Shown here: positions 1 through 9,732 of the stretch, piece by piece
Layout: each line of letters starts with the position of its first letter
How positions within the stretch are numbered: the first letter of the stretch is position 1
NCBI GenBank assembly: GCA_027491255.1
Contig: JAIXWM010000080.1
Coordinates: forward strand, 1-43,819
Direction of reading: 5' to 3'
Length of the DNA: 43,819 bases
From: Rubrivivax sp.
GTDB taxonomy: Bacteria > Pseudomonadota > Gammaproteobacteria > Burkholderiales > Burkholderiaceae_C
Made by a program: the position numbers and the translations under genes
The notes under the pieces: model-generated
The model's input: the letters and a program-made list of their open reading frames with translations, nothing else
Databases searched by the model: none
Told to the model about the DNA's origin: nothing

Positions 1-212
1 GCAGTCAAATCATGAAGGCGGCGGGCAAAGCAAGCGTAGTGCCATACGCGCCTCCGTGACGAGCTAAGCTGTTGATTTTATTGGGGTTGCGCTGAGAGGA
101 TGACAAACTCGGGCTAATGGCTTGAATCTCCTGCCCGGGAATGTGTTGTGCAGTGCAGCACCGTCGGGCAGTGTGACCACTCGCAGCGCTCGCCTTAGTT
201 CAGGTATCTTGT

Positions 213-236
213 CCGTTCGGGCTGAGCTTGTCGAAG
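213..236 (-). repeat. CTTCGACA-type interspersed repeat, copy 1
   Basis: A 24-bp copy of an intergenic repeat that recurs in this window. It reads CCGTTCGG at the left end and GTCGAAG at the right, with GCTGAGCT between. The TTCG and CGAA ends are complementary, so a single copy can fold weakly. It is exactly identical, on the opposite strand, to the copy at 8162-8185, and identical to 15494-15517. It lies just 3' of the antitoxin gene. I see no gene in 1-288. Confidence 0.8.
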
Positions 237-288
237 CCCTGCGTGAGCGGGCACATGGCCCATGCTCCGGCAGGCCAGGGCGGCAGTC

Positions 289-633
289 TCAGGCTGCGGC
301 TTGGAGCATGAAGTCCACGTGTACCGCGGAGTAGGGAAACTCGATACGTCCTGATTCGTCCTTGCGCAGCACGCCGGCTTGCAGCAGCAGGTGCACGTCT
401 GCGTGAACGGCACGCACGTCGCGGCCCACGCGGCGCGCGGCTTCACGCAGGGTCACCGGCCCCGCGCCCGCGAGGGTCTGCACCAGCGCCATCCGGTTGG
501 GCGCCAGCACTTTCCAGAGCAGGTCGAAGGAAGCGAACGAGATCCGCTCTTGCTGCGGCTTGCCGGAGAAAGCGTCCTTGACCCGCCGCCTGAAGGCTTC
601 GGTGGAGTCGACGGTGATCGTGACGGCGGTCAT
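289..633 (-). CDS. TumA-like antitoxin, winged-helix DNA-binding protein (HVO_A0114 type)
   Basis: This 114-residue protein looks like the HVO_A0114-type DNA-binding antitoxins that accompany TumE toxins. The N-terminal half reads TITVDSTEAFRRRVKDAF, which is typical of the family. The C-terminal half, TLREAARRVGRDVRAVHADV, is a helix-turn-helix followed by a winged segment with a final hydrophobic VHVDFML. It should bind the toxin and repress its own promoter. The ATG at 633 sits one base after the TGA that ends the toxin frame, so the two would be co-translated. A GTG at 645 is an alternative start that would overlap the toxin frame. Toxin-first order matches what is known of TumE/TumA pairs. 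Function is inferred from family resemblance and the neighbour. Confidence 0.72.
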   Translation of the reverse strand: MTAVTITVDSTEAFRRRVKDAFSGKPQQERISFASFDLLWKVLAPNRMALVQTLAGAGPVTLREAARRVGRDVRAVHADVHLLLQAGVLRKDESGRIEFPYSAVHVDFMLQAAA

Positions 634-634
634 T

Positions 635-922
635 TCAGCACTCACTCCATGCGGCTACGTCGGCCAGGAAATCGTCCAGAAGTTGATCCACGCTGACGAA
701 CTCGTAGGACTGCTACGCGGCGCCCAGATGTCTATGGTCACCTTTGCCCGGTTCGTTGTCGTAACGAAGCACGCATCGGTCTTGGACGACGTAGGCCAGA
801 CGGTGCTTGTAGGAGTGGCTGGAGCCGCGCAACCTGCCCGGAACTTGCCAGATCACCACCTCCACGAACCCCATGTCCAGCACGCGCCGCTCGCGCATCA
901 GCAGCACAGCAGTGTTGTTCAT
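635..922 (-). pseudogene. TumE-like toxin interrupted by an in-frame TAG
   Basis: The reading frame from ATG 922 to TGA 635 is 96 codons with no frameshift, but codon 70 (positions 713-715) is TAG. The first 69 residues contain the family hallmark SYKHRLAYVVQDRCVLRYDN followed by GKGDHRH. After the TAG the frame continues QSYEFVSVDQLLDDFLADV and ends two bases before the antitoxin ATG, as expected of an intact family member of about 95 residues. TumE proteins (DUF6516) are small toxins whose biochemical action I do not know with certainty. Either the toxin is inactivated by a nonsense change (CAG or GAG to TAG is one step), or a sequencing error is present, or a shortened product is made. The upstream gene fcl is on the same strand, about 100 bp away. 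Confidence 0.72.
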
Positions 923-977
923 GCTAGCAACATTCTGGCGCTTGTGCGATGAGCAATGACCGGTGAAGTCTTGCTTG

Positions 978-999
978 CCTTCCCCTTTGCGGGGGAGGG
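978..999 (-). terminator. Hairpin after fcl, possible terminator
   Basis: CCTTCCCC at 978-985 pairs with GGGGAGGG at 992-999 (eight pairs, one of them G-U) around the loop TTTGCG. It lies 25 bp downstream of the fcl stop on the minus strand. There is no clear U-tract after it, so factor-independent termination is uncertain. It would separate the polysaccharide genes from the toxin-antitoxin pair. Confidence 0.4.
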
Positions 1000-1023
1000 G
1001 CTGGGGGGTGACGGCGCCCTGGC

Positions 1024-2124
1024 TCAGGCCCGCAACGAAGCCTCGTTCTCCAGGAACCAGCGGTAGGTCTGCGCCAGCCCGCGTTCCAGTGGGGTGGTCG
1101 CGCGCCAGCCCAGGGCGGCCAGGCGTGATACGTCCAGCAGTTTGCGCGGGGTGCCGTCGGGTTTGCTGGCGTCCCAGGACAGGCGGCCGCCAAAGCCGGT
1201 GACGCGGGCGATGGTTTCGGCCAGTTGGCGGATGCTGCAGTCCACGCCCGTGCCCACGTTCACGTGGCTGAGCATGGGCTGGGTGTGGGCGCGGTAGACG
1301 TCTGCCGGCAGTTCCAGCACGTGCGCGCTGGCGGCGGCCATGTCGTCCACATGCAGGAATTCGCGCATGGGGCTGCCGCTGCCCCAGATCGTGACCTCGG
1401 GCGCGCCGGCACGCGCCGCCTCATGAAAGCGCCGCAGCAGCGCCGGTATGACGTGGCTGTTGTCGGGGTGGAAGTTGTCGCCCGGGCCGTACAGGTTGGT
1501 GGGCATGACGCTGCGGTAGTCGCGCCCGTGCTGGCGGTTGAAGCTTTCGCACAGCTTGATGCCGGCGATCTTGGCCACGGCGTAGGGCTCGTTGGTGGGC
1601 TCCAGCGGGCCGGTGAGCAGCGCTTCCTCGCGCAGGGGCTGCGGCGCCAGGCGGGGGTAGATGCAGGACGAACCCAGGAACAGCAACCGCTGCACCCCGG
1701 CCGCGTGCGCCGCCTGGATGACGTTGCACTGGATGGCCAGGTTGTCGGCGATGAAGTCCGCCGGGTAGGTGTGGTTGGCGTGGATGCCGCCCACCTTGGC
1801 CGCGGCCAGCACCACGGCGTCGATGGGCTGCGCGGCGAAGAAGGCGCGCACGGCGGCTTGGTCGGTCAGGTCCAGCTCGGCGCGGGGGGCGGTGACGAGG
1901 TGGGCGTAGCCCAGCGCGCGCAGCCGGCGCACGATGGCGCTGCCCACCATGCCGCGGTGGCCGGCGACGTAGATGCGGGCGTTGCGGTCGGGCGGCAGCG
2001 CCATGGCGGCGGGGGCTGGGCTGGGGCCCGGGGCCGGGCCCATGCCTGAGGCCGTGGCCAGGGGCGTGACCGTAGCCGACGCCGGGGCCGGGGCAGCTGC
2101 CAGGCTGGCGCCTGCTGCAGCCAT
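1024..2124 (-). CDS. fcl: GDP-L-fucose synthase
   Basis: This enzyme converts GDP-4-keto-6-deoxy-D-mannose to GDP-L-fucose by 3,5-epimerisation and NADPH reduction. It is a short-chain dehydrogenase/reductase: the nucleotide loop is GHRGMVGSA, the catalytic Ser lies in GSSCIYP, and the Tyr/Lys pair is in [21 protein letters not shown] and MREFLHVDD are family signatures. The ATG at 2124 shares its A with the gmd stop (TGATG), which indicates translational coupling and gives 366 residues. The first 40 residues are an Ala/Pro/Gly-rich extension not found in usual family members of about 310-325 residues. A second ATG at 2004 would give a standard 326-residue protein. The enzyme call is secure; the start is not. 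Confidence 0.93.
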   Translation of the reverse strand: MAAAGASLAAAPAPASATVTPLATASGMGPAPGPSPAPAAMALPPDRNARIYVAGHRGMVGSAIVRRLRALGYAHLVTAPRAELDLTDQAAVRAFFAAQPIDAVVLAAAKVGGIHANHTYPADFIADNLAIQCNVIQAAHAAGVQRLLFLGSSCIYPRLAPQPLREEALLTGPLEPTNEPYAVAKIAGIKLCESFNRQHGRDYRSVMPTNLYGPGDNFHPDNSHVIPALLRRFHEAARAGAPEVTIWGSGSPMREFLHVDDMAAASAHVLELPADVYRAHTQPMLSHVNVGTGVDCSIRQLAETIARVTGFGGRLSWDASKPDGTPRKLLDVSRLAALGWRATTPLERGLAQTYRWFLENEASLRA

Positions 2125-3245
2125 CAAGCCGCCTCCCGCGGCACCGGCGTGGTGTAGCCGTGGCGGCGCAGCAGGCCCGTCTGCCGCGCGGCTTGCAGGT
2201 CTTGCGCCACCATCTCGGCGCACATCTGCTGCGCGGTGATCTCGGGCTCCCAGCCGAGTTCGGCCTTGGCCTTGGCGGGGTCGCCCAGCAGGGTTTCCAC
2301 CTCGGCCGGCCGAAAGTAGCGCGGGTCCACAGCCACCACGCAGTCGCCCGGCTTCACGCCCGGCGCCTTGTCGCCGTGCACGGCGGCCACGTAGGCTTTC
2401 TCGTCCACGCCCGCGCCCTCGAAGCGCAGGGTGATGCCCAGCTCGGCCGCCGTCCACGTCACGAATTCGCGCACCGAATACTGCCGCCCGGTGGCGATGA
2501 CGTAATCCTGCGCGTGCGCCTGCTGCAGCATCATCCACTGCATGCGCACGTAGTCGCGGGCGTGGCCCCAGTCGCGCAGCGCGCCCAGGTTGCCCAGGTA
2601 CAGGCACTGCTCCAGCCCCTGGGCGATGTGGCACAGCCCGCGCGTGATCTTGCGCGTGACGAAGGTCTCGCCCCGGCGCGGGCTTTCGTGGTTGAAGAGG
2701 ATGCCGTTGCAGGCGTACATGCCGTAGGCCTCGCGGTAGTTCACCGTGATCCAGTAGGCGTACAGCTTGGCCACCGCGTAGGGGCTGCGCGGGTGGAAGG
2801 GCGTGGTTTCCTTCTGCGGAATCTCGCGCACCAGGCCGTAGAGCTCTGAGGTGCTGGCCTGGTAGAAGCGCGTTTTGCGCTCCAGCCCCAGAAAGCGGAT
2901 GGCTTCCAGCAGGCGCAGCGTGCCCAGGGCGTCGACGTCGGCGGTGTATTCGGGCGCCTCGAAGCTCACCGCCACATGGCTTTGCGCGCCCAGGTTGTAC
3001 ACCTCGTCGGGCTGCACCTGGCGCAGGATGCGGGTGAGGTTGCTGGCGTCGCTCAAGTCCCCGTAGTGCAGCACGAAGCGCTGCTGCTCCACGTGCGGGT
3101 CTTCGTAGATGTGGTCCACGCGCTGGGTGTTGAACTGCGAAGCCCGGCGCTTGATGCCGTGCACCTCGTAGCCCTTGTCCAGCAGAAACTCCGCGAGGTA
3201 GCTGCCGTCCTGGCCGGTGATGCCGGTGATGAGGGCTTTTTTCAT
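2124..3245 (-). CDS. gmd: GDP-mannose 4,6-dehydratase
   Basis: Gmd removes water from GDP-D-mannose to give GDP-4-keto-6-deoxy-D-mannose, the substrate of the next gene, fcl. The protein is 373 residues, the same length as the E. coli enzyme. It opens with the Rossmann loop [16 protein letters not shown], carries STSELYG in the active site, and has the catalytic [10 protein letters not shown]. The segment [16 protein letters not shown] is a Gmd signature. An in-frame ATG six bases upstream (3251) is an equally possible start. The gene begins 14-20 bp after the export-protein gene ends and overlaps fcl by one base, so all three are probably one transcript. No good ribosome-binding site is visible, which also suggests coupling. 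GDP-mannose synthesis genes (manC, manB) are not in the window. Confidence 0.96.
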   Translation of the reverse strand: MKKALITGITGQDGSYLAEFLLDKGYEVHGIKRRASQFNTQRVDHIYEDPHVEQQRFVLHYGDLSDASNLTRILRQVQPDEVYNLGAQSHVAVSFEAPEYTADVDALGTLRLLEAIRFLGLERKTRFYQASTSELYGLVREIPQKETTPFHPRSPYAVAKLYAYWITVNYREAYGMYACNGILFNHESPRRGETFVTRKITRGLCHIAQGLEQCLYLGNLGALRDWGHARDYVRMQWMMLQQAHAQDYVIATGRQYSVREFVTWTAAELGITLRFEGAGVDEKAYVAAVHGDKAPGVKPGDCVVAVDPRYFRPAEVETLLGDPAKAKAELGWEPEITAQQMCAEMVAQDLQAARQTGLLRRHGYTTPVPREAA

Positions 3246-3265
3246 GGGCATGACGGGGCGGGGCT

Positions 3266-6200
3266 TCAGTTCCTGAGCGTCTTGATCGCCGCCGCACCCA
3301 GGCCGAACTGGTAGAGGATGCTGGTGATGTCCTTGGCGCCGCGGATGAAGCGGGTGTAGGCGGTCTCGCGGTCGGCCTTTTCGGGCACGACGACGGTGTC
3401 GCCGGGCATCAGGCGGGTGTGGCGGATGTCGGTGGCGCGGCTGAACAGGCTGGTGCCGGCCTGGTCGGCGCTGAGCACGGTGCCGTCGGCACGCAGCACG
3501 TGGGTTTCTTCCAGTTCCGCCTGGGCGGTGGGGCCGGCGTGGCCCAGAAGTTCGCCCACGGTCATGCCGGGTTTCCACAGCACCACGTTGTCGTTGTTCA
3601 CGGCGCCGAAGGCGGCGACGAAGGACGGGCGTTCCGGCACGGTGACGACGTCGCCGTCTTCCAGCGTGATGTCGGGCAGTGGCGCGGGCTTGTCGGCGTC
3701 CAGCCGCAGGGCGATGCGGCCGGTGGCGCGCAGGCTGCGCAGCGCGGCCAGGCGCATGCGGTCGGCCTGCAGGCTGGCCTGGGCAACGGTCTGCTGTTCG
3801 ACGGACGTCAGGTTCTGCAGCCGGGCTTGCGCGTCGCTCTGGGCCTGCAGTTCGAGGCGCTGCACCAGGCGGTCCAGGTTCTGCTGCTGGGCGGTGCGGG
3901 TGCTTTCACGCCGGAAATCGGTGCCAAAGGTGTAGGCCTGGGGAGTGAAGCCGCCGGCGCGCTGCACCAGCTGGCCCAGCGTTTCGCCGGGTGCGGCCTG
4001 GTAGACGCCGGGCACGCGCACCTCGCCAGCCAGCGTGACCATGCGCAGGCGCTTGGCCACGGGCACGGGCATCTGCTGCGTGGTGAACAGGGCGATGCGG
4101 TCGCCCGGCTGCAGGGGCAGGTTGTCCTCGGCGCGGCCTTGCAGCACGGCGCCGCCCAGGCTGAAATTCAGGGCCTGGGTCTGCAGCGTGTCGGGCACGC
4201 GGCGCAGCACCTGCGCGTAGTCCCAGTTCAGGTCGTTGCGCAGTTCCTTGCCAGCTTCGCGCTGCCAGTAGTTGTAGCGCGTCACCAGCCAGTCGGCGCT
4301 GGGCACGATGTCGCGGATGGCAAAACCCTGGCGCCAGACGAAGCGCCGCTCGACGCCGATGGCCTCGCCGCGCAGGCTGACGCTGTTCAGCGTCTCGGGC
4401 AGGGGGTCGCGGGGGCCGTAGACGGTGATCTGGTCGCCGGGCAGCAGCGCCAGGTTTTCCTGCGGGTCGCCCTGCAGCGCGCGGCCGAGGTTGAAGGCGA
4501 TCAGCTCCGAGCGCAGGTTCTGCGCGTCCAGGCGGCGGACGACGGCGTAGTCGAGGTTGATCTCTTCGCTGGCGTAGGCGCTGCCCAGCGCGCCGCCGGT
4601 GGCGCGCACGGTGCGGGCCACCTGTTCGCGCAGCCACTGCGCGCTGGGGATGGCGTCGCGCACGGTGTAGCCGGGCCGCCAGGCGTGGCGCTGCACGCCG
4701 CCCAGCAGCGGGGCGTTGACGGTGATGCTGTTCTGCGCCTCGGCCCCGGGCTGGCGCGCGGCGTACAGGCTGATCTGGTCGCCGGGCTGGAGCTGCAGGT
4801 TGTGCTGCTCGTCGCCCTGCAGGGCGCGCGCCAGATGGAAGGCGATGGTCTCGGTGCGCAGCGTGGCCGGGTTCACGCGTGCGACGACCGCGTATTCGGC
4901 GTTGACATGGTCGGTCAGCGCGCCGGTGGAGGGCGCGCCGCCGGTGCGGCGGACCCAGCGGACCACCTCTTCGCGCAGCCAGTCCTGGCTGGGGATCAGG
5001 TCTTTGATGCGGTAGTCCTGCAGCCATGCGTGGCGGCGCGCACCCCCGAGGAAGGGTGCGTCGATCGTCACGCTGTTCACTGCCTCAGGGGCCGTGGCGC
5101 CGGCAGCGTACAGGGTGATCTGGTCACCCGGCAGCAGCGCCAGGTTGTGCCTGGCATCACCGCGCAGGCCGCGCCCCAGGTCCACCGCGACGAATTCCGT
5201 GCGCATGGTGCCCGGGTTCACGCGCCGGATCGTGGCGTAATCCAGGTTCATCTGGTCGGCGTCCAGCTTCTCGGGACCAGTGCCGCTGCGGCGTACCCAG
5301 CGCGTGACCTCGGTGCGCAGCCATTCGGCGCTGGGAATGACGTCCGACAGCTTGAACCCTGGGCGCCAGGCATAGCGCCGCGCACCCTCCAAATACGGCG
5401 CCGAGAGCGCTACGCTGTTGACGGCTTCGGTCTCGTTCACCTGGGGGCCGTAGACGGTGATCTGGTCGCCCGGCTGCAGGCGCAGGTTCTCGGCTTCATC
5501 GCCCTTCAGGGCCTTGCCCAGGTTGAAGGCGATGAATTCGGTGCGCAGCGCGTCCTTGCTGACGCGCCGCACGACGGCGTAGTCGAGATTGATCTGGTCG
5601 GCGTCGAGCTTCTCGGGGCCGGTGCCGGTGCTGCGCACCCAGCGCGTGACCTCGGTGCGCAGCCAGTCGGCGCTGGGGATCACGTCGGAGACTCGCGTGT
5701 CGGCGCGCCAGGCGAAGCGCCGCAGGCCGCCGAGGAAGGATGCGCTGACCGCGACGCTTTCAAGAGCGGCCGGGCCCGGCTCGCCCGGCCCGTAGATGCG
5801 CACGATGTCCCCGGGCAGAAGGGGCAGATTTTCGGCGGGGTCGCCGCCCAGCGCCTTGGCCAGGTGGAAAGGGATGATCGCGGTGCGCAGGCGATTGGGG
5901 TCCAGGCGCTGGATGGTGGCGTACTCGAGGTTGACCTCGGGGCGGTCCAGCCCGGGGATGTTGCTGCCGGCGTTGACGCTGAGCCAGTAGCTCACCGGGA
6001 CGAGAAAGTTGTTGTCCGCCACCAGGTCGCGCACGCGCATGCCGCGGCGGTGGGTGTAGCGCATGGGCGCGGCCACGTTGCCCTGCAGCGTGACGACGTC
6101 GGCGATCTGCGGGCTGATCTGAAAGACGGTGAGCACGTCGCCGGCCTGCAGGGGGCGGGCCAGGCCGGTGGCGTCGAGCGCGAAGTCTTCGACGTAGCGG

Positions 6201-7711
6201 GCGACGGTGCGGCTGGGGTTCACGCGCTCGAGCTGCGCTTTCTGCGGCGCGGCCAGCACCGGCAGGCCGCCTGAGAGGGCCAGCACCTGGGCGATGGTCT
6301 CGCCGGGCAGCAGCTCGTACACGGCCGGGGCGTTGACGGTGCCCAGCACGGCCGCGCGCGGGCCGGCGGGGGGGATGAAGATCACGTCGCCGGGCAGGAG
6401 CTTGTCGTCACCGCCGCTGTCGCCCTGGGCCAGAAAGCGGTACAGGTCGACCGTGGCCACGGTGCGGCCGGCGCGGCGCAGCTGCACGGCGCGCAGGCTG
6501 CCGTTGGCGCTGGGGCCGCCGGTTTCGAACAAGGCGTTGATGAGGGTGGACAGCCCGCTGACGACGTGCTTGCCGGGGTTGCGCGCCTGCCCGACGACAA
6601 AGACCTCGGTGCTGCGCACCCGGCCCATGGTGACGGCGAGGTTGAAGTTGCGGTAGACGCGCCGCAGGTGCGCGGTGAGCACCTTTTCGGCGTCGCCCAG
6701 GCGCACGCCGCTGAGCGTGAGCGGCCCGGCCTGCGGGATGGTCACGCGGCCTTCGCGGTCGATGGTCAGGCGCTCGGTGAGGTCGACCGCGCCGTAGACC
6801 TGGACGACGAGCTCGTCACCCGGGCCGAGCAGGTAGCTGGCGGGCACCGCGGCGCCCTGGCTGGCGGTGAAGTTGCCCCGGGCGAAGAGCTCATAGCCGA
6901 ACAGGGGCAGCGTGCGGCCGGTGGCCTGCAGCACGAAGCGCTGGAATTCGGTCTGCTCGGCCGCGGATTCGCGCACGGCAAGCGCGCGCTGCGCGGCGTC
7001 TTCGGCGGGACGCTGGGCTTGGTCGGCGGGGGCTTGCTGTTGGGGGTTGGCAGCGTCGGCGGGCGAGCCTGCCTGGCCTGCGGCTGCGGCTGCGGCTGCG
7101 GCGTTTGGGTTTGGCGAGTTGGCGGCAGCGGCGGGCTGGGCCGTCTGGCCGGTCTGACTGGGTAGAGCGGACTGACTGGCAGCGGCATTTTGCCCGGGGC
7201 CACCGGATTGCCCGGGTAGGCCCGGCAGACCGGCGACCCCGGCCCCGCCTTGCGCTGGCGCGCCAGCGGCGGCGCGTGCGGCAGCGCTGGGTACCACCGG
7301 GGTGCCGCCTGGTGCGGGCATGCCGGCGGCTGCGGCCGCCGAGCCGCGCCCGGCGGCGGCGGGTGCGGCTGCTGCCGGTGCGCCAGGCAGAGCGGCAGCG
7401 CCTGGCTGGGCGCCGATGCCGGGCGTTGCGCCGGCCGGCGCGCCGAAGCTGGCACCGGCTGAGGCCGGTGCACCGAAGCCACCTGCGGGCGTGCCCGCCG
7501 GGGCGCCGACGCTGCCACTGACGCTGCCCACTCCACCCGTGCTCATTCCAGCACCGACGCCGCCCGTCCCACCCAGGCCCACGCCGGCAGCCGGGGCGCC
7601 GCCGGCGGTCTGTGCCTGCAAAGGCTGCACGCTGGCCAGGACGCCAGCCAGGGCCAGGGCCAGCGCCACAGCCGTGTGGCGAACAGGCGCGGGGGCGGGG
7701 TGGTTTGTCAT
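3266..7711 (-). CDS. Giant SLBB-domain polysaccharide export protein
   Basis: A 1481-residue relative of the Wza-type outer-membrane polysaccharide exporters. Residues 1-33 are a signal peptide ending in LQA. Residues 35 to about 240 are low-complexity Gly/Ala/Pro. The polysaccharide-export domain begins near 290 ([16 protein letters not shown]), and an SLBB domain follows near 365-450. From about 545 to 1225 there are six tandem repeats of about 113 residues, each with a core like [13 protein letters not shown], then NLDYAVVRR and [11 protein letters not shown]. A last SLBB pair ends at 1481. Classical Wza is about 380 residues and lacks these repeats; longer SLBB exporters with IRDLIPS motifs are known but usually have fewer. 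Transport of the polymer made with the neighbouring nucleotide sugars is inferred. There is no lipobox Cys at the signal cleavage site, unlike Wza. Confidence 0.87.
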   Translation of the reverse strand: MTNHPAPAPVRHTAVALALALAGVLASVQPLQAQTAGGAPAAGVGLGGTGGVGAGMSTGGVGSVSGSVGAPAGTPAGGFGAPASAGASFGAPAGATPGIGAQPGAAALPGAPAAAAPAAAGRGSAAAAAGMPAPGGTPVVPSAAARAAAGAPAQGGAGVAGLPGLPGQSGGPGQNAAASQSALPSQTGQTAQPAAAANSPNPNAAAAAAAAGQAGSPADAANPQQQAPADQAQRPAEDAAQRALAVRESAAEQTEFQRFVLQATGRTLPLFGYELFARGNFTASQGAAVPASYLLGPGDELVVQVYGAVDLTERLTIDREGRVTIPQAGPLTLSGVRLGDAEKVLTAHLRRVYRNFNLAVTMGRVRSTEVFVVGQARNPGKHVVSGLSTLINALFETGGPSANGSLRAVQLRRAGRTVATVDLYRFLAQGDSGGDDKLLPGDVIFIPPAGPRAAVLGTVNAPAVYELLPGETIAQVLALSGGLPVLAAPQKAQLERVNPSRTVARYVEDFALDATGLARPLQAGDVLTVFQISPQIADVVTLQGNVAAPMRYTHRRGMRVRDLVADNNFLVPVSYWLSVNAGSNIPGLDRPEVNLEYATIQRLDPNRLRTAIIPFHLAKALGGDPAENLPLLPGDIVRIYGPGEPGPAALESVAVSASFLGGLRRFAWRADTRVSDVIPSADWLRTEVTRWVRSTGTGPEKLDADQINLDYAVVRRVSKDALRTEFIAFNLGKALKGDEAENLRLQPGDQITVYGPQVNETEAVNSVALSAPYLEGARRYAWRPGFKLSDVIPSAEWLRTEVTRWVRRSGTGPEKLDADQMNLDYATIRRVNPGTMRTEFVAVDLGRGLRGDARHNLALLPGDQITLYAAGATAPEAVNSVTIDAPFLGGARRHAWLQDYRIKDLIPSQDWLREEVVRWVRRTGGAPSTGALTDHVNAEYAVVARVNPATLRTETIAFHLARALQGDEQHNLQLQPGDQISLYAARQPGAEAQNSITVNAPLLGGVQRHAWRPGYTVRDAIPSAQWLREQVARTVRATGGALGSAYASEEINLDYAVVRRLDAQNLRSELIAFNLGRALQGDPQENLALLPGDQITVYGPRDPLPETLNSVSLRGEAIGVERRFVWRQGFAIRDIVPSADWLVTRYNYWQREAGKELRNDLNWDYAQVLRRVPDTLQTQALNFSLGGAVLQGRAEDNLPLQPGDRIALFTTQQMPVPVAKRLRMVTLAGEVRVPGVYQAAPGETLGQLVQRAGGFTPQAYTFGTDFRRESTRTAQQQNLDRLVQRLELQAQSDAQARLQNLTSVEQQTVAQASLQADRMRLAALRSLRATGRIALRLDADKPAPLPDITLEDGDVVTVPERPSFVAAFGAVNNDNVVLWKPGMTVGELLGHAGPTAQAELEETHVLRADGTVLSADQAGTSLFSRATDIRHTRLMPGDTVVVPEKADRETAYTRFIRGAKDITSILYQFGLGAAAIKTLRN
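4036..6076 (-). repeat. Six tandem coding repeats in the export gene
   Basis: Six in-frame units encode the repeated SLBB-like modules. The most similar pair has a period of exactly 342 bp (114 codons): the stretch starting CTGGTCGGCGTC occurs at 5252 and again at 5594, with near-identical sequence for about 90 bp. The outer units, first and last, are the most divergent. This pattern fits growth of the array by internal duplication. Boundaries are approximate. Confidence 0.8.
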
Positions 7712-7782
7712 GCGGGGGTGTCTCGGTTCAAGCAGTGGGAGTCAGGTGTGGGGGCGATTGAGGCTTATCGTTCTGAACTGTT

Positions 7783-7811
7783 CTTATAAAAAGTGTTTTA
7801 AATGAATGTAA
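7783..7811 (-). promoter_or_regulatory. Candidate sigma-70 promoter of the export operon
   Basis: In an AT-rich island within otherwise very GC-rich DNA, the minus strand reads TTACAT (7811-7806), a 17-base spacer, then TATAAG (7788-7783). This resembles a -35/-10 pair with ideal spacing. Transcription would start near 7776 and leave a leader of about 65 bases before the ATG at 7711. It would drive the exporter, gmd and fcl. No start-site data are available. Confidence 0.5.
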
Positions 7812-7944
7812 GGGTGATAAAACTTTTTAAACTACCGCATCGGGAGGGTGGGTTCTGGCCTCTCGGGCGGAAGGGGCTGGGCATGGTTGGGCCCGGCTGG
7901 CGGGTGGTGCGCAGCCGCGGGTGCTAAGGCACGGGTGCCGGGCG

Positions 7945-8004
7945 GGCTTGGCGCGGCTTGGCGTGGCACGGTTTGGCTCGGCTCGGCCCGGTTCGGTTCG
8001 GCAC
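7945..8004. repeat. Pentanucleotide array, 12 x GGNNN
   Basis: Sixty bases divide exactly into twelve five-base units, each beginning GG: ggctt, ggcgc, ggctt, ggcgt, ggcac, ggttt, ggctc, ggctc, ggccc, ggttc, ggttc, ggcac. The register is never broken. It is a degenerate microsatellite; no coding role is possible because neither strand has a gene here. Confidence 0.85.
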
Positions 8005-8161
8005 ATGCCGACTCGCCTTAGGCTGTACTTGCGCTGGGCTCGCAGAGCGGTGGGGTGCGCGAGGCCGAGGTTCCGTTCGACCACGCTACCGCCGTTTCGC
8101 TGCACGTTGCGGTGCGCGAAAACCATGGTCGGGCAACGGCGGGCAAGGCGTTGCGCGGGGG

Positions 8162-8185
8162 CTTCGACAAGCTCAGCCCGAACGG
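8162..8185 (+). repeat. CTTCGACA-type interspersed repeat, copy 2
   Basis: A 24-bp copy that begins CTTCGACAAGC and ends CCCGAACGG. It is the exact reverse complement of the copies at 213-236 and 15494-15517. It sits alone in the spacer between ugd and the export gene. Confidence 0.8.
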
Positions 8186-8223
8186 CCCATTGCTTGGTTC
8201 GCCCTGGGCCTGTTCCATCGCTT

Positions 8224-8335
8224 GGCATGAGCTTGCTCAACCATCCGGCATGAGCTTGCTGCACCATTCGGTCTGAGCACTCTCCACCGTACAGTCCTGG
8301 CACTCTCTGCCGTTCCGTCTGAACACTCTCCACCG
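8224..8335. repeat. Degenerate 24-bp tandem repeat
   Basis: GGCATGAGCTTGCT occurs at 8224 and 8248, each followed by a CACCAT/AACCAT-CGG segment, giving a 24-bp period. Decayed relatives follow: TCTGAGCACTCTCCACCG near 8272 and TCTGAACACTCTCCACCG near 8318. The units share TGAGC with the interspersed repeat at 8162 and may derive from it. Confidence 0.6.
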
Positions 8336-8532
8336 CTCGACCTGAGCCAGTCGGAGGGCCAGGGCCGGCAAAAGCTCTGGTGCTCGACGAGTTCAGACCG
8401 CCCGGTGGACACGTGACTGTCCAGCGAGGAGGCCGGATCCTAACCGACGATCAGGCATGTTGTAAGGAAACGGTGCTTGCAGTTTGAACAATTTCGAACC
8501 GCAGGGCGACATCGCCGAACCGTTTTGCAGCG

Positions 8533-9732
8533 TCAAGCGTCGCCGCCGAAGAGGTCTCGGGTGTAAACCTTGTCTTCCACGTCGGCCAGGTCCGCGGTGC
8601 GGCGGTTGGCGATGATCAGGTCGGACTCGGCCTTGAAGGCGGCCAGGTCGTTGACGACGCGGCTGTTGAAGAACAGCGCTTGCGGCAGCGCCGGTTCGTG
8701 CACGATGACTTCGACGCCCTTGGCCTTCAGGCGCTTCATCACGCCCTGGACGCTGCTTTCGCGCCAGTTGTCGGAGCCGGCCTTCATCACCAGGCGGTAG
8801 ACGCCCACCACGCGCGGGCGGCGGGCGAGGATGTCGTCGGCGATGAAGTCCTTGCGCGTGGTGTTGGCGCTGACGATGGCGCCGATGAGGGTCTGCGGGA
8901 TGTCGCGGTAGTTGGCGAGCATCTGCTTGGTGTCCTTGGGCAGGCAGTAGCCGCCGTAGCCGAAGCTCGGGTTGTTGTAGTGCTGGCCGATGCGCGGGTC
9001 CAGGCCCACGCCCTGGATGATCTGCCGCGGGTCCAGCCCGTGGACGGCGGCGTAGGTGTCGAGCTCGTTGAAGAAGGCCACGCGCATGGCCAGGTAGGTG
9101 TTGGCGAAGAGCTTGATCGCCTCGGCCTCGGTGCTGTCGGTGAACAGGGTGGGGATGTCCTGCTTGACAGCGCCTTCCTGCAGCAGGCGGGCGAAGGTTT
9201 CGGCCCGCGCCGAGCGCTCGCCCACGACGATGCGCGAGGGGTGCAGGTTGTCGTGCAGCGCCTTGCCCTCGCGCAGGAATTCGGGGGAAAAGATCAGCGG
9301 CACGCTGTCGCCGGCGACTTGCGACGCCCGCTCCGACTCCATCTGCGCCTTCAGCCCGGCGGTGAAGCCCACGGGCACGGTGGACTTGATCACCAGCGTG
9401 GCCCGCGGGTTGATGGCGTGCGCGTCGCGCGCCACGGCCTCGACGCTGCGGGTGTTGAAGAAATTGGTCTGCGGGTCGTAGTCGGTGGGGGTGGCAATGA
9501 CGATGTAGTCCGCCCCGGCGTAGGCGTCGTGCTTGTCGAGCGTGGCGCGCAGGTTCAGCGGCTTGTGGGCCAGGAAGTGCTCGATGTCGGCATCGTCGAT
9601 GGGGCTGCGGCGGGCATTGATCATCTCCACCTTGGCCGGCACGATGTCCAGGGCCACCACCTCATGGTGCTGGGCCAACAGAACCGCGTTGGAAAGCCCG
9701 ACGTAGCCGGTGCCTGCGATGGTGATTTTCAT
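8533..9732 (-). CDS. ugd: UDP-glucose 6-dehydrogenase
   Basis: It oxidises UDP-glucose to UDP-glucuronate with two NAD+. The 399-residue protein starts [20 protein letters not shown], the NAD-binding loop, and closely follows the short E. coli-type Ugd (388 residues). [11 protein letters not shown] and [10 protein letters not shown] are family signatures. The catalytic Cys lies in [13 protein letters not shown]. The product can feed the epimerase encoded upstream to make UDP-galacturonate. The start codon overlaps the stop of the antitoxin gene by four bases (ATGA), and no separate ribosome-binding site is seen, so ugd translation probably depends on that of the antitoxin. Confidence 0.95.
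   Translation of the reverse strand: MKITIAGTGYVGLSNAVLLAQHHEVVALDIVPAKVEMINARRSPIDDADIEHFLAHKPLNLRATLDKHDAYAGADYIVIATPTDYDPQTNFFNTRSVEAVARDAHAINPRATLVIKSTVPVGFTAGLKAQMESERASQVAGDSVPLIFSPEFLREGKALHDNLHPSRIVVGERSARAETFARLLQEGAVKQDIPTLFTDSTEAEAIKLFANTYLAMRVAFFNELDTYAAVHGLDPRQIIQGVGLDPRIGQHYNNPSFGYGGYCLPKDTKQMLANYRDIPQTLIGAIVSANTTRKDFIADDILARRPRVVGVYRLVMKAGSDNWRESSVQGVMKRLKAKGVEVIVHEPALPQALFFNSRVVNDLAAFKAESDLIIANRRTADLADVEDKVYTRDLFGGDA

Larger units (their letters stand above)
7812..8532. other. Gene-free spacer between the export gene and ugd
   Basis: About 720 bp with no convincing gene. Both flanking genes are on the minus strand. The spacer holds a 60-bp pentamer array (7945-8004), an interspersed repeat (8162-8185) and a degenerate 24-bp-period array (8224-8335). 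Short open frames here encode only translated repeat and do not resemble proteins. The promoter of the export operon lies just left of it. Confidence 0.7.

Noticed and set aside
122..334. A short plus-strand open frame near the left edge
   Set aside because: It crosses the interspersed repeat and the 3' end of the antitoxin gene on the other strand, and resembles no protein.
635..922. Frameshift in the toxin gene
   Set aside because: Codon-by-codon reading shows the frame is kept through 635; the only break is the TAG at 713-715.
3419..6274. A very long open frame (951 codons) on the plus strand opposite the export gene
   Set aside because: It is a frame left open by high GC and the repeats of the real gene. 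The translation has no domains, and the minus-strand gene has a signal peptide and clear SLBB motifs.
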